Positions 33,484-42,534 are shown, numbered from the stretch's first letter. The stretch: 43,622 bases of DNA from Bacillota bacterium (GCA_021848765.1 JAJZTU010000003.1:1-43622), one strand, 5' to 3'. Numbers and translations: made by a program. Notes: a model not told the origin generated them from the letters alone.

Positions 33484-34872
33484 TTACTTACCCTGTCCCC
33501 TATCCTTAAACCACTCACCTAACAGGTAAAAATCCAGGACACCTGCTGCCTCCTGCTGGGCCTTGGTCCGGAACAGCAAGCCAATAATGGCCCGGGAAAG
33601 TTTATCCGGATGGTGGCGCACCAGGTCTGACTCATAAACCAGTTTTTCCGGCACAACCTGCAGCCCCATTTTCTCCAGTTTCTTGCGTTCAGAACGCACC
33701 GGGCGGGCGCCGCGTTCCAGGTATTTCTTAACTAAACGTTTGGGCACTTCTTCTATGTTGACGATAACATGTTCCACTACCCCTGGCCCCACATGGTCCA
33801 GGATAGCCTGAACGTGGTCTGCCGCACCGTACCCTTCAGTTTCTCCGGGTTGGGTCATAATATTGCAAACATAAACTTTAGCCCCTTTGGCGGCCTTGAG
33901 TTCTGCGGCAATTTCGCTGATCAGCAGGTTAGGAAGCACACTGGTGTATAAACTCCCCGGCCCGAGGACAACCAGGTCTGCCTCTTTGATTGCCTGAAGC
34001 GCCTCCGGCAAGGGCTTACAATCCTCCGGCTCCAAAGCTACCCTCTTGATGGCCTGGCCACAAGCTGAAATAGCGGATTCCCCCACTACTACTTTCCCAT
34101 CACCGGTTTCCGCCCTTAAGGTGATATTTTCGAGGGTAGAGGGCAGTACCTGACCCCGAATAGCCAGAACTTTGCTCATAGCTTTGATAGCCCGGTCGAA
34201 ACTGCCGGTCAGATTCGTCATGGCCGCCAGTAAAAGGTTTCCCATACTGTGCCCTTCTAAAGTTTTTCCGTCCGGAAAACGATACTGGAACAGCTCATCC
34301 ATTAGGGCTTCCGGTTCAGCCAGGGCCACCATGCAGTTCCGGATATCCCCCGGGGGTAAAATACCCAACTCCCCCCTGAGCCGCCCTGAACTTCCTCCGT
34401 CATCAGCCACAGTTACAATAGCCGTAATGTTCGAGGTATACTTTTTTAATCCCTTGAGGAGTACCGAGAGTCCGGTTCCTCCACCTACCACAACTATCCT
34501 GGGGCCTCGCTGAAGGTGCCGCTTCTGAAAAACTGCTTCAGCAAACCCAAAATCCCGCTCGGGAAATACGGCATCCATTATGGAACCCAGGGATTTCCTG
34601 ATTCCCAACAACATAATTGCAATCCCCAGGGCAATAGTAAGCAGTCCGGCCCAGAAGGCAAAGGACCCGAATGACCAGATACTGGCCTGGAGAATTTTGT
34701 TTTCCAGGAAACTTAAAATCTTTTCCTGAGTGGTGATTATCACCCCCAACCCGCTGAGCAGTGCACCCAGGACGGCCAAAAACAGCCATCGCTTAACCCG
34801 CATTCCGGGATAGAGCCACTTGGCCTTGTACAACCAATAATCAAGCCATCGCTTTGCCAAGCTACCGCTCAT
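33484..34872 (-). CDS. yvcK: YvcK/CofD-like gluconeogenesis factor with N-terminal membrane helices
   Basis: YvcK is needed for growth on gluconeogenic carbon sources and for cell-wall shape in Bacillus, and it binds UDP-GlcNAc. The conserved domain begins [21 protein letters not shown] (about residue 120) and includes [18 protein letters not shown] and [13 protein letters not shown]. It has 462 residues against about 320 in Bacillus. The extra N terminus has two membrane helices ([20 protein letters not shown] and [23 protein letters not shown]), so it should be membrane-anchored. This longer form is common in Clostridia. The start overlaps the rapZ stop by 4 bp. Confidence 0.95.
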   Translation of the reverse strand: MSGSLAKRWLDYWLYKAKWLYPGMRVKRWLFLAVLGALLSGLGVIITTQEKILSFLENKILQASIWSFGSFAFWAGLLTIALGIAIMLLGIRKSLGSIMDAVFPERDFGFAEAVFQKRHLQRGPRIVVVGGGTGLSVLLKGLKKYTSNITAIVTVADDGGSSGRLRGELGILPPGDIRNCMVALAEPEALMDELFQYRFPDGKTLEGHSMGNLLLAAMTNLTGSFDRAIKAMSKVLAIRGQVLPSTLENITLRAETGDGKVVVGESAISACGQAIKRVALEPEDCKPLPEALQAIKEADLVVLGPGSLYTSVLPNLLISEIAAELKAAKGAKVYVCNIMTQPGETEGYGAADHVQAILDHVGPGVVEHVIVNIEEVPKRLVKKYLERGARPVRSERKKLEKMGLQVVPEKLVYESDLVRHHPDKLSRAIIGLLFRTKAQQEAAGVLDFYLLGEWFKDRGQGK

Positions 34873-35771
34873 TTTTTGTCAACTCCCCCGGATTTCTTGT
34901 CAATATCGCGATGTTTGATAACCACCCGGAAGCCCCTGTCCTGCTCCTGTTTCTGTAACATAACCCCCAGCCGGTTGGCCAGGGTAACGGAGCGGTGCTG
35001 ACCACCGGTACAACCTACGGCAATGGTCAGGCTGGTTTTACCCTCTTGAATATAATGGGGAATCAGGAATTTCACCAGGCTGTAGAATTTCCGCAGAAAT
35101 TCACGGGTTACAGGAGATTTATTTACATAATCCTGCACCTGAGCATCATTACCTGTAAAGGCCCTGAGTTCAGGAATATAATAGGGGTTGGGCAGGAACC
35201 GCACATCAATGACCAGGTCGGCATCCAGGGGAATGCCGTACTTGAATCCAAAGGAAACCACCGTCATCCGCAGTTTGGCATTATCCTGTCCCGTGCCGGC
35301 AAACATGGAGTGAATCTCTGCCTTCAACTCCTGAGTCGAAAGATTCGAAGTATCAATAACCTTGTGGGCCCGGCCTCTGAGTTCCTCCATCCGTTTACGT
35401 TCTTCTTTAATTCCTTCCAATACCTGGCCTTGGGGACTCAGGGGGTGCCTGCGCCTGGTTTCCTTAAAGCGCCTTACCAGAGTCTCATCAGCTGCCTCCA
35501 GAAAGAGAATTTCGTAGTCTGAATCCTCCTTGTCCAGGTAGTCAAACATTTCATTAATACTATCGAAAAACTCTCCTCCCCGTATATCGATAACCAGGGC
35601 TATCTTGTCAATACTCCCCTGGTATTGGCCGCACAGTTCAGCGAATTTCGGCAGCAGGGAAGGAGGCAGATTATCCACACAAAAAAAACCCAAATCCTCC
35701 AGGCTCCGCATGGCCTGGGTCTTCCCGGCTCCCGAAAGACCGCTGACGATTACTAATTTAACCTTCTGCAT
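34869..35771 (-). CDS. rapZ: RapZ/YvcJ nucleotide-binding RNase adaptor
   Basis: P-loop protein of 300 residues: Walker [20 protein letters not shown] then [16 protein letters not shown], and the C-terminal domain with [20 protein letters not shown]. In Escherichia coli RapZ senses glucosamine-6-phosphate and directs sRNA cleavage. In Firmicutes YvcJ it hydrolyses GTP and affects competence. It is coupled to yvcK, the conserved order, but whiA, the usual third gene, is not here. Confidence 0.97.
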   Translation of the reverse strand: MQKVKLVIVSGLSGAGKTQAMRSLEDLGFFCVDNLPPSLLPKFAELCGQYQGSIDKIALVIDIRGGEFFDSINEMFDYLDKEDSDYEILFLEAADETLVRRFKETRRRHPLSPQGQVLEGIKEERKRMEELRGRAHKVIDTSNLSTQELKAEIHSMFAGTGQDNAKLRMTVVSFGFKYGIPLDADLVIDVRFLPNPYYIPELRAFTGNDAQVQDYVNKSPVTREFLRKFYSLVKFLIPHYIQEGKTSLTIAVGCTGGQHRSVTLANRLGVMLQKQEQDRGFRVVIKHRDIDKKSGGVDKK

Positions 35772-35848
35772 TGCTTATCACCTCAACGAAAACATTCGCT
35801 GTCCCGGGGGATTTTCCTGCCTGTGTGCTGCCTATACTGCCTGGAGTT

Positions 35849-36589
35849 TTACTGTTCCGCTTTAAGGTTGAGGGTTTGTTCAGGGCTAACCCCCGCCCGC
35901 TCCAGGAGTTCTATCCCTATGTCAAGGCGCCCGATGCTCTCGGGGAAGTGAGCGTCACTATTTACTACGAAGGTGACTCCTTCTTTAGCTGCGGTCAGTA
36001 CGTCCTCAATTGTTTGAAAGTTGTGTCCGGTGTTGATTTCATAGGCGCTGCCATATTTATGACAGGCCCGGGCGACTTCCCTAATCTCTACCGGCATTTC
36101 CAGATTGGGGTGGGAGACTATATCTACCGGATACCTGGCCATGGCTTCTACCAAAGCCTTGGTGTTGCGGCAGCGTACCTTTTCCTCCATGCTGCGGGTT
36201 ACCCGCAGGGTCTGGTTACTCAGGACAAAGTCCCACCCATCCTTCCAGGTCTTAGGCCAAACATAGGGATGCAGGCCCACAATCAAAAGCTCCAGGGCCT
36301 CGATGGTCTCCCGGGAGAGGTCAATATCTCCTTCCAGACTGATGATATCCGCCTCAGCTCCCACCAGAACCTGCAGGTCAGGAAAGTTTTCCCTGAGTCC
36401 CCGGACTTCTTCTTTAATCACAAGGTATTTATTTTCATCACCAACACCGACACCAATGTTCTGTGGTCCATGATCGGTGATAGCGTATCTCTCTAAACCA
36501 ATGGCGGCAGCTGCCCGGATATTCTCAGTCACCGTCCCCCGGCCGTCACTGTATGTGGAATGGCTATGCAGATCAGCTATGGCTTTCAA
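35849..36589 (-). CDS. PHP-domain phosphoesterase (YcdX-like), upstream of rapZ
   Basis: PHP-family metal-dependent phosphoesterase of 246 residues. Motif 1 is ADLHSHSTYSDG. Later ligands appear in ITDHGPQNIG, GAEADII, IVGLHPYVW, ISHPNLEMP and the terminal NSDAHFPESIG. These are the residues expected to bind three metal ions. The natural substrate is unknown. The gene is 77 bp upstream of rapZ. A related paralogue lies at 37990, on the far side of the glucokinase. Confidence 0.92.
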   Translation of the reverse strand: MKAIADLHSHSTYSDGRGTVTENIRAAAAIGLERYAITDHGPQNIGVGVGDENKYLVIKEEVRGLRENFPDLQVLVGAEADIISLEGDIDLSRETIEALELLIVGLHPYVWPKTWKDGWDFVLSNQTLRVTRSMEEKVRCRNTKALVEAMARYPVDIVSHPNLEMPVEIREVARACHKYGSAYEINTGHNFQTIEDVLTAAKEGVTFVVNSDAHFPESIGRLDIGIELLERAGVSPEQTLNLKAEQ

Positions 36590-36689
36590 ACCGACACCTC
36601 CTATAACGGTTCAAGGGTTATTATGACCAGAAAACCGGCCCCCATTCCAGCTCATGAAAAAGAAAAAGTCGAAAGTTAGTACTTGCGCA

Positions 36690-36884
36690 CTAATCTTCGA
36701 CCGTGTTTCCGCTTTGATGATGGAGTTGAAGTCTCATGTACTGTACAATTAGTTGATCCAGCTCACGGCTTTTACCGTAGACATCATCATTTCTAAGCCG
36801 CTCCCTTTGATTGGCCACCATTTTAACCAGTTGTTCCTGGTGAAAGCGAATTGTTGAAAGCAGTGCGAGTTTTTTCTCGGTCAC
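36690..36884 (-). CDS. Spo0E-like aspartyl-phosphate phosphatase
   Basis: Small helical-hairpin protein of 64 residues. The family signature is SRELDQLIVQYMRLQ (consensus SxxLDxLIxxY). GTG 36884 with AAGGGAAA upstream is chosen over the long track start. Spo0E-type proteins dephosphorylate Spo0A-P and so delay sporulation, which supports a spore-forming host. The identification rests on the short signature and length. Confidence 0.8.
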   Translation of the reverse strand: MTEKKLALLSTIRFHQEQLVKMVANQRERLRNDDVYGKSRELDQLIVQYMRLQLHHQSGNTVED

Positions 36885-37013
36885 TGTTGATTTCCCTTCT
36901 TGCCCATTAGCAAACCTCCAGATTAGAAGTATTTTTGGCCGCTGACTCAACTATCTTCAATATATAACAAACTGCCCAAAATGTCAACTATTTCCTTATA
37001 TTAATGTCGAAAT

Positions 37014-37976
37014 TTACAATATTTTCCTGCTATGAAGTACCAAAGCTGCTGCCCCGTAGGAACCGGCATCATTACCCAACCGGGCCCTCACAACCTGCAC
37101 TGAGGAGGCCGGTACTTCCAAGGCCAGTTCCTTTATTTTTTCCCGAATGGGTTCCAGTAAGAGCGACCCGGCCTTAGACACACCTCCACCGATTACAATC
37201 AATTCGGGATTCAGGATATTCACCAGGTTAGCCAGACCCATCCCCAGGTATTTGGCGGTTTCGGCTACCATCTTTTGGGCCAGGGCATCCCCTTCCCCGG
37301 CAGCCTTGAAGATATCCTTGGCCTCGATGTTGACAACATTGGTTAAAGAGCTCTCCTGCCCCTGAGCCAGGGCTTCCCTGACCCGCTTGACCATCCAGGG
37401 CGCCGAGGTCAGAGCTTCCAGATGCCCTTGAATCCCGCAGTTACAGCGCGGTCCCCCTTCCACCAGGATGGTGTGCCCGATTTCACCGGCGCTGCCTGTG
37501 GCCCCGCGGTAGAGGCGGCCGCCCAGGATAAGGCCGCCGCCCACCCCGGTACCCACGGTAATCATCACCATATGCTGAGCCCCCTGACCGGCGCCTTGCC
37601 ACAGTTCCCCCAAAGCGGCAGCATTGGCGTCATTGTCCAGGTAAACCTCTACGGGTAACTTGCTTTCCAACATGGTTTTCACAGGGACATGGCGCCAATC
37701 CAGGTTAGGCGAAAACAGCACCGTACCGGTCGTAAAATCATGATTTCCCGGAACCCCAATACCGATGCCCAGCAGGTCTCCGGTAGTCAGATTCGCCTTT
37801 TGCAGCAAACTCGTGCCGGCCAGGGCCATCCGGTCCACTACTGTCCCGGGACCGGCTTCAGCTTGAGTGGGAAGCTTAGTTTTTTCCAGGAGGGCGCCCT
37901 GAAGATCAAACAGGGCTGCCTTAATAAAAGTACCCCCCAGATCGATTCCAATTACGTATTTTTGCTCAGCTTTAGT
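37014..37976 (-). CDS. glcK: ROK-family glucokinase
   Basis: ROK kinase of 320 residues phosphorylating glucose. It has the ATP phosphate loop IGIDLGGTFIKAALFD, catalytic aspartate in LDNDANAAALGE, the ROK signature with the zinc site GHTILVEGGPRCNCGIQGHLEALTS and C-terminal GGGVSKAGSLLLEPI. GTG 37976 is preferred (GAGGTGAT upstream). It lies 13 bp after the PHP gene and near glucose-6-phosphate isomerase and a debranching enzyme, so it phosphorylates glucose released from glycogen. Confidence 0.94.
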   Translation of the reverse strand, partial: TKAEQKYVIGIDLGGTFIKAALFDLQGALLEKTKLPTQAEAGPGTVVDRMALAGTSLLQKANLTTGDLLGIGIGVPGNHDFTTGTVLFSPNLDWRHVPVKTMLESKLPVEVYLDNDANAAALGELWQGAGQGAQHMVMITVGTGVGGGLILGGRLYRGATGSAGEIGHTILVEGGPRCNCGIQGHLEALTSAPWMVKRVREALAQGQESSLTNVVNIEAKDIFKAAGEGDALAQKMVAETAKYLGMGLANLVNILNPELIVIGGGVSKAGSLLLEPIREKIKELALEVPASSVQVVRARLGNDAGSYGAAALVLHSRKIL

Positions 37977-37989
37977 CACCCATATCACC

Positions 37990-38733
37990 TCACACAGCGG
38001 GAACACCCTCAGGAGGATGCTTCTCGCGCCTTAATTCTAAATAGCGGTTAACTTTTTCCACCGAGGTATTAATAACCTGCTCCTCCCTGACCCCAGCCTC
38101 CCGGCAGAGTTTAATAGCTTCCGCGAAACGGCCTACATGATAGGCAAAATGGGAATCGCTTCCGATAACCAGGGGGCAGCCCTTTTCCGCTGCCAGCCTG
38201 GCGATGGTCAAACAATGAGGAGCGCTTCCCTTGCGGGCAGTCCCCAGGGAACTGTTGTTGATTTCAATGGCTATCCCCAAACGGAGACTGGCTGAAACAA
38301 CGGTCTCCGGGTCTACCGGATATTCAGGGTTTCCCGGATGGACAATAATATCCACAAACGGATTCTCCATGGCCCGCAGCAGGGCTTGGGTATTTTGCTC
38401 AATGGTCCCCACAGGAGAGCAAATTGAATGCAGCCCGGCCAGGACGATGTCCATTCTGCGCAGGTAACATTCCGGGAGATCCAGCCCGCCCCGGTTATCA
38501 ATAATGTTAGCTTCCACTCCGGCCAGCACTCTCACTCCGGAGATTTCGGGGGGCAGGACATGGAGATTGCCAAAATGATACAGGTCAGGTCCGCCAGGCA
38601 TGGTAGGCCCATGGTCGGTAATAGCCACCATGGCCAAGCCCCTGCTCTCCGCAGCCCGGGCAATCTCGAGGATAGTGGAGTAAGCATGGCCACTGGCAAT
38701 AGAATGAACGTGTAAGTCAGCCACCAGATGCAT
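37990..38733 (-). CDS. PHP-domain phosphoesterase (YcdX-like), upstream of glucokinase
   Basis: Paralogue of the PHP protein at 35849, 247 residues. Ligand motifs are ADLHVHSIASGHAYS, ITDHGPTMPG, GVEANIID, LAGLHS, IVHPGNPEYP and IGSDSHFAYHVG. All expected metal ligands are kept. AAAGGAGG precedes the ATG. It lies between the phosphoglucose isomerase and glucokinase genes in a probable operon. The substrate is unknown; a sugar phosphate is tempting from the neighbours but unproven. Confidence 0.92.
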   Translation of the reverse strand: MHLVADLHVHSIASGHAYSTILEIARAAESRGLAMVAITDHGPTMPGGPDLYHFGNLHVLPPEISGVRVLAGVEANIIDNRGGLDLPECYLRRMDIVLAGLHSICSPVGTIEQNTQALLRAMENPFVDIIVHPGNPEYPVDPETVVSASLRLGIAIEINNSSLGTARKGSAPHCLTIARLAAEKGCPLVIGSDSHFAYHVGRFAEAIKLCREAGVREEQVINTSVEKVNRYLELRREKHPPEGVPAV

Positions 38734-38763
38734 GGAAAACCTCCTTTTTATAGTGTTTATAGG

Positions 38764-39831
38764 CTACTCTTCTACCAGCTTGCGTTTCAGCAAATCAATC
38801 ATGTTTACAGGAGTAGGGTCAATCCCGTACAGGGTAGCCAGGTAAACACTGACATAATCCCCTATGTATGTCAGGGAAAAGGTGCGGGCCAGGGTAGTGT
38901 TGCCTCTGGAATGAACCTCAGTGATACCGGAGACTGCTTTTCCCATGATAGTTTTACTGATTTCCATGCGCTTCTGGACCCGGGGATGGTCAGCTTGATC
39001 CCGCAGGATGATAATTTCCAGATTATTAAGCAGTTGGCCGGGGGCCTCAAAACCCACGATTTCGTTGTGGTTCATTTCCGGCAGGACATTCCAGTAAGCT
39101 GCGGCCTTGGCATTTTCGTTAATCTGGCCCTTCCAGCGGGTGGCCACAACCTCTGTGGTTCCTGATGCGCCGTAGATGACCGGAATTTTATTATACACCT
39201 TCAGGGCGATTGTTTTGGCCTGGTTATTTTCCACCGGGCTTTCCGGCTTGAGAACTTCCCGCAGCTCTTTCAGGTTGCTAATGGCATCCTCGATTTCTGC
39301 GCTAGCATCAGGAATCAGGCCCAGGCGTTGCAGCACCACCACAGTGGGAATAAACAGGTAGCCGGTAGCGGCCCGGGGAGAAATTCCTCCCGGGATGGTT
39401 ATCACGGGCACCCCGTCATTGCCGGCGAGTTCTTTCAGCTTTCCACCGGTGGTAATTACCACGATTTTTGCCCCTTTGGCAATAGCCTGCTGATAAGCGC
39501 TTAAGGTCTCCTCGGTATTGCCGGAAAAGCTGGTAGCAAACAGCAGGGTCTGCGGACCCACAAAATTAGGCAGGGTATAATCACGGTTGACAATCACCGG
39601 GATTCCCGCTTTATCCCCCACATATACCCTGAGCAGGTCACCACCAATAGCCGAGCCTCCCAGGCCGGTGACCATAATCTGGGTAAAGCCCTGATAGCCC
39701 TGGGGAAGCCCGGCTTCCTTGGCAATGGCCAGGGCCTCAGCACACTGTTCAGGCAGCCTCCAGACGGCCTCCAGCATTTTCCCCGGGTCATTGCCGAGAA
39801 TGGTTTGGACGCTGTTAAGTTTTGAATGCAT
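38764..39831 (-). CDS. bifunctional phosphoglucose/phosphomannose isomerase
   Basis: SIS-domain isomerase of 355 residues interconverting glucose-6-P or mannose-6-P with fructose-6-P. The first SIS domain is VTGLGGSAIGGDLLRVYV, then FATSFSGNTEETLSAYQQAI. The C-terminal part has YWNVLPEMNHNEIVGFE with the catalytic glutamate and histidine, and ends IDPTPVNMIDLLKRKL. These are traits of the archaeal/bacterial bifunctional family rather than classical Pgi. TAAGGAGG precedes the ATG. It begins the isomerase-PHP-glucokinase operon, downstream of the palindromic region. Confidence 0.94.
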   Translation of the reverse strand: MHSKLNSVQTILGNDPGKMLEAVWRLPEQCAEALAIAKEAGLPQGYQGFTQIMVTGLGGSAIGGDLLRVYVGDKAGIPVIVNRDYTLPNFVGPQTLLFATSFSGNTEETLSAYQQAIAKGAKIVVITTGGKLKELAGNDGVPVITIPGGISPRAATGYLFIPTVVVLQRLGLIPDASAEIEDAISNLKELREVLKPESPVENNQAKTIALKVYNKIPVIYGASGTTEVVATRWKGQINENAKAAAYWNVLPEMNHNEIVGFEAPGQLLNNLEIIILRDQADHPRVQKRMEISKTIMGKAVSGITEVHSRGNTTLARTFSLTYIGDYVSVYLATLYGIDPTPVNMIDLLKRKLVEE

Positions 39832-39896
39832 AGTAAGTACCTCCTTATAAACTTTTGTTTTTATAAATAATGTGGCCCGGATAATTACGACCGGTC

Positions 39897-40106
39897 GGAT
39901 ACCTGTCCCGGTTCGGTGCTCTTAGTTCCGTACCTAGCAGCTCTAAGCTTGGTGTGCTAATAAAATCGACCAACCTTGCTGATGGGGCATCCGTGCCCCC
40001 AGCAAGGTTGCCGGCGTCCATGCCGGCAAGGTCGATTTTATTGCACACCCGCGCTAAGAGCTGCTACGGTACTCCACCATGAGCACCTAAACCGGGACAG
40101 GTATCC
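39897..40106. repeat. palindromic element, copy 1: long stem with two internal hairpins
   Basis: The 210-bp stretch is an imperfect palindrome. Outer arms GGATACCTGTCCCGGTT and AACCGGGACAGGTATCC are perfect (17 bp). Inner arms include TAGCAGCTC with GAGCTGCTA, and GTGTGCTAATAAAATCGACC (39951-39971) with GGTCGATTTTATTGCACAC (40030-40049). The centre holds hairpin A (39972-40009, CCTTGCTG with CAGCAAGG) and hairpin B (40008-40029, TTGCCGGC with GCCGGCAA), giving a T or cloverleaf fold. No gene overlaps it. It is between the isomerase and debranching-enzyme genes. Confidence 0.93.
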
Positions 40107-40265
40107 TCCCTGACCAAAGTTTCTGCGTGGTTGCCGCACACTCTCACCGGGAAACGGATAGCAAAACGGGGTAACTCTGCCTGATAAGGGACTGGACCGG
40201 GGCACCGTTCGGGATAACTGTTTTATCAGGCCGGGGCTACCGGTCCCTGGTAACTTATTCGCCCA
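40107..40265. other. spacer between the two palindromic elements
   Basis: No supported gene. It contains CTGATAA (40181-40187) pairing with TTATCAG (40223-40229), a GGGACTGG that can pair with CCGGTCCC, and the sequence GGCCGGGGCTACC twice (also the edge of copy 2). It may be a third, degraded unit. Confidence 0.5.
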
Positions 40266-40483
40266 GGCCGGGGCTACCTGCCGGTGAAGGAGCGACTCGC
40301 GGAGTACGGTAGCAGTTCTTAGCGAAGGTGCGCAACAGAATCGACCTTGCCGGCATGGACGCCGGCAACCTCGGCGGGGGCACGGACGCCCCATCGCCGA
40401 GGTCGGTCGATTCTGTTAGCGCACCAAGCTTAGAACTGCTCTGTGCGGAGCGTGGAGCTCCAAACCGGCAGGTAGTCCCGGCC
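40266..40483. repeat. palindromic element, copy 2, in opposite orientation
   Basis: A 218-bp imperfect palindrome. Outer arms GGCCGGGGCTACCTGCCGGT and ACCGGCAGGTAGTCCCGGCC match at 19 of 20. Inner arms AGCAGTTCTTAGC with its partner, and GGTGCGCAACAGAATCGACC with GGTCGATTCTGTTAGCGCACC. The centre has hairpin B' (40347-40368, TTGCCGGC with GCCGGCAA) then hairpin A' (40369-40402, CCTCGGCG with CGCCGAGG). Reverse-complementing it gives the same order as copy 1, hairpin A then B. Stem sequences differ from copy 1 by paired changes. Confidence 0.93.
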
Positions 40484-40505
40484 GGAGACAAAAACGAGTC
40501 CGGCC
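40480..40505. repeat. additional hairpin flanking copy 2
   Basis: GGCCGGA and TCCGGCC form a perfect 7-bp stem around a 12-base A-rich loop. It shares its first bases with the outer arm of copy 2, so the two could be alternative structures. Confidence 0.6.
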
Positions 40506-40569
40506 AGAGCAAAACAGGTATCGACCCGACGAATTAGCTTAACAGGCAGTAAAGCGTGCAACATTTCCC

Positions 40570-42534
40570 TCACGGCCTGATCTCCAAAACCTCCTCCGCA
40601 TAGGCCCGCAAAACCTCAGCCACTCCCCAGGCCTGAGCATAACACCCCCTGGGCTCATGGGGATGGTCCCCGTCGAAGATTTCGGATATGCTGCCTACAC
40701 CGTGGTCAAAGAGCTGGCCTTTGAAGGGCTCAATCAGCTTTTCCGCTACCACCTGGCTTTCCTGAGAATAGTCATTGACCTTGCGGTAGGCGCTGATAAA
40801 GGGGCCAATCAGCCAACTCCAGGCTGTCCCCTGGTGATAGGCCCCATCCCTTTGTAAGCGGTCTCCCCTGTAATGGCCTTTGTACTGGGGGTCCTCCGGG
40901 GAGAGGCTGCGCAGCCCATAAGGAGTGTATAGATGCTGCCAAACCTTACGGACGATTTTGACCTCTTTGGAGTGGTCCAGCATGGAAAAGGGGAGCGCAA
41001 CAGCGATAATCTGGTTGGGGCGGATGGAACCATCCTTGCGTTCCCCAATGACGTCATAAAGGCACCCGGTAGAATCATTCCAGAATTCCTGAATAAAGCT
41101 CTTCCTCACTTTTTGGGCCAGTTGATTGTAGGCCTTGGGATTATCGTCAAACTTCTGGGCCAGCTTCTCCATTACCCGCAGGGCATTATACCACAGGGCA
41201 TTTATCTCCACAGGCTTACCATGCCTGGGTGTCACTACCCAATCATCTACCTTGGCGTCCATCCAGGTGAGTTGAAGCCCGTGACTGCCTGCGGAAACCA
41301 GACCGTCTTTATCTACGTGGATATTGAAATGGGTCCCTTTCAGGTGGTATTCCACAATTTGCTTTAACACAGGGTAGATGATATCCCGGATAAAGTCGTA
41401 GTTGCCGGTGTAGCGCAAGTATTTATGCACAGCATGAAAAAACCACAGGGAGGCGTCCACAGTATTGTAATCAGGATTTAACCCTTCGTCGGGGAACCGG
41501 TTAGGTATGAGTCCGTCCTTACAATAGCGGGCAAAGGTGGTAAGTATCTCCTTGGCAGCATCAAAGCGTTTGGTAACCAGGGTCAGGCCGGGCAGGGCGA
41601 TCATAGTATCCCGGCCCCAGTCGGTAAACCACGGGTAACCGGCAATGACTGTCTTAGTCCCGGTTGATTCCCGCCGGACGATGAAATTGTCTGCCGCCAC
41701 CACCAGACGGTTGATAAATTCATGGCCATAGCCGGCCTTTTCCACCAGTTGGGAAAGGCGCTTTTCTTCCTGAACCTGCCAGAGTTGGCTGTTGACAGGC
41801 TTAACCGGCTCAGTTGAAGCCACAATCGCAAAACTGCCGCCGCCGGTTAGTTTTACTTCAAACTCACCGGGCATAAAGTGGTCTTCCCATTTGTCCTCCC
41901 CCCGGCTTTCCTCAACGATATAATGGAGTCCCTCAAACCAATAGCCCGGGCCCTGGCTATACCGGGCGCCCTCTCCTGCCAGATAGAGCTTGGGAGCGCC
42001 TGGAAAGGCTTCAATTACCACTCCGTTTCCTTCCGGCTGCTGGTAAAAGGGCCACTGGTTACGGCGGGTGAGCCAGTGGTAATCCCGGCAGTTAATTAAG
42101 GGAGTAATTTTCAGATCTATTGCTTTATCAGGACTGGTATAGACGTTGTACCGGATTACAGTGGTATTCCGGCCGTGGACCATGAACACGATTTTTTCAA
42201 TTAAAACATCTTGGATGCTGTACAGGTAAGTAGGCAGGGGGTGGGTACTAAATTGCTGCAAATAGCGGTGGCCCTGAGGATACAGCCCATTGGCCGTATC
42301 ATTTACTCCCAGAGCGAATTCCCGGTTTTCTATGCATACCCGTTCCTCCAGTTTGGCCAGCAGGAGTGTGCGGTCTGTAGGAGGGCGTAAAGCAGCGAAG
42401 AGCAGACCGTGGTACCGGCGGGTATTGGCTCCCAGGATGGTGGAAGAAGCAAATCCGCCCAAGCCGTTGGTAACCAACCATTCCTTTTCAATTGCGCGTC
42501 CGAAATCTTTCAACTCCGCCTTACCAAAAGTCAT
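40570..42534 (-). CDS. amylo-alpha-1,6-glucosidase (glycogen-debranching enzyme)
   Basis: Protein of 654 residues with an N-terminal GDE domain (WLVTNGLGGFASSTILGANTRRYHGLL) and a C-terminal six-hairpin catalytic domain (GYPWFTDWGRDTMIALPGLTL, DASLWFFHAVHKYL, GTAWSWLIGPFISAY). It hydrolyses alpha-1,6 branch points of glycogen in the cytoplasm. No signal peptide. TTAAGGAGG precedes the ATG. The next gene downstream, beyond the palindromic region, is the phosphoglucose isomerase, so the block turns glycogen-derived glucose into fructose-6-P. Confidence 0.95.
   Translation of the reverse strand: MTFGKAELKDFGRAIEKEWLVTNGLGGFASSTILGANTRRYHGLLFAALRPPTDRTLLLAKLEERVCIENREFALGVNDTANGLYPQGHRYLQQFSTHPLPTYLYSIQDVLIEKIVFMVHGRNTTVIRYNVYTSPDKAIDLKITPLINCRDYHWLTRRNQWPFYQQPEGNGVVIEAFPGAPKLYLAGEGARYSQGPGYWFEGLHYIVEESRGEDKWEDHFMPGEFEVKLTGGGSFAIVASTEPVKPVNSQLWQVQEEKRLSQLVEKAGYGHEFINRLVVAADNFIVRRESTGTKTVIAGYPWFTDWGRDTMIALPGLTLVTKRFDAAKEILTTFARYCKDGLIPNRFPDEGLNPDYNTVDASLWFFHAVHKYLRYTGNYDFIRDIIYPVLKQIVEYHLKGTHFNIHVDKDGLVSAGSHGLQLTWMDAKVDDWVVTPRHGKPVEINALWYNALRVMEKLAQKFDDNPKAYNQLAQKVRKSFIQEFWNDSTGCLYDVIGERKDGSIRPNQIIAVALPFSMLDHSKEVKIVRKVWQHLYTPYGLRSLSPEDPQYKGHYRGDRLQRDGAYHQGTAWSWLIGPFISAYRKVNDYSQESQVVAEKLIEPFKGQLFDHGVGSISEIFDGDHPHEPRGCYAQAWGVAEVLRAYAEEVLEIRP

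Noticed and set aside
39897-40483. CRISPR array or integron attC sites
   Set aside because: There are only two large units in opposite orientation, no regular short repeat and spacer pattern, and no cas genes or integrase beside it.
39897-40483. Simple bidirectional terminator pair
   Set aside because: The structures are far larger than needed, lack U-tracts and contain conserved loops and compensatory changes.
40038-40537. ORFs of 69-118 residues inside the palindromic region
   Set aside because: They follow the inverted repeats, read low-complexity sequence and have no ribosome binding site or family match.
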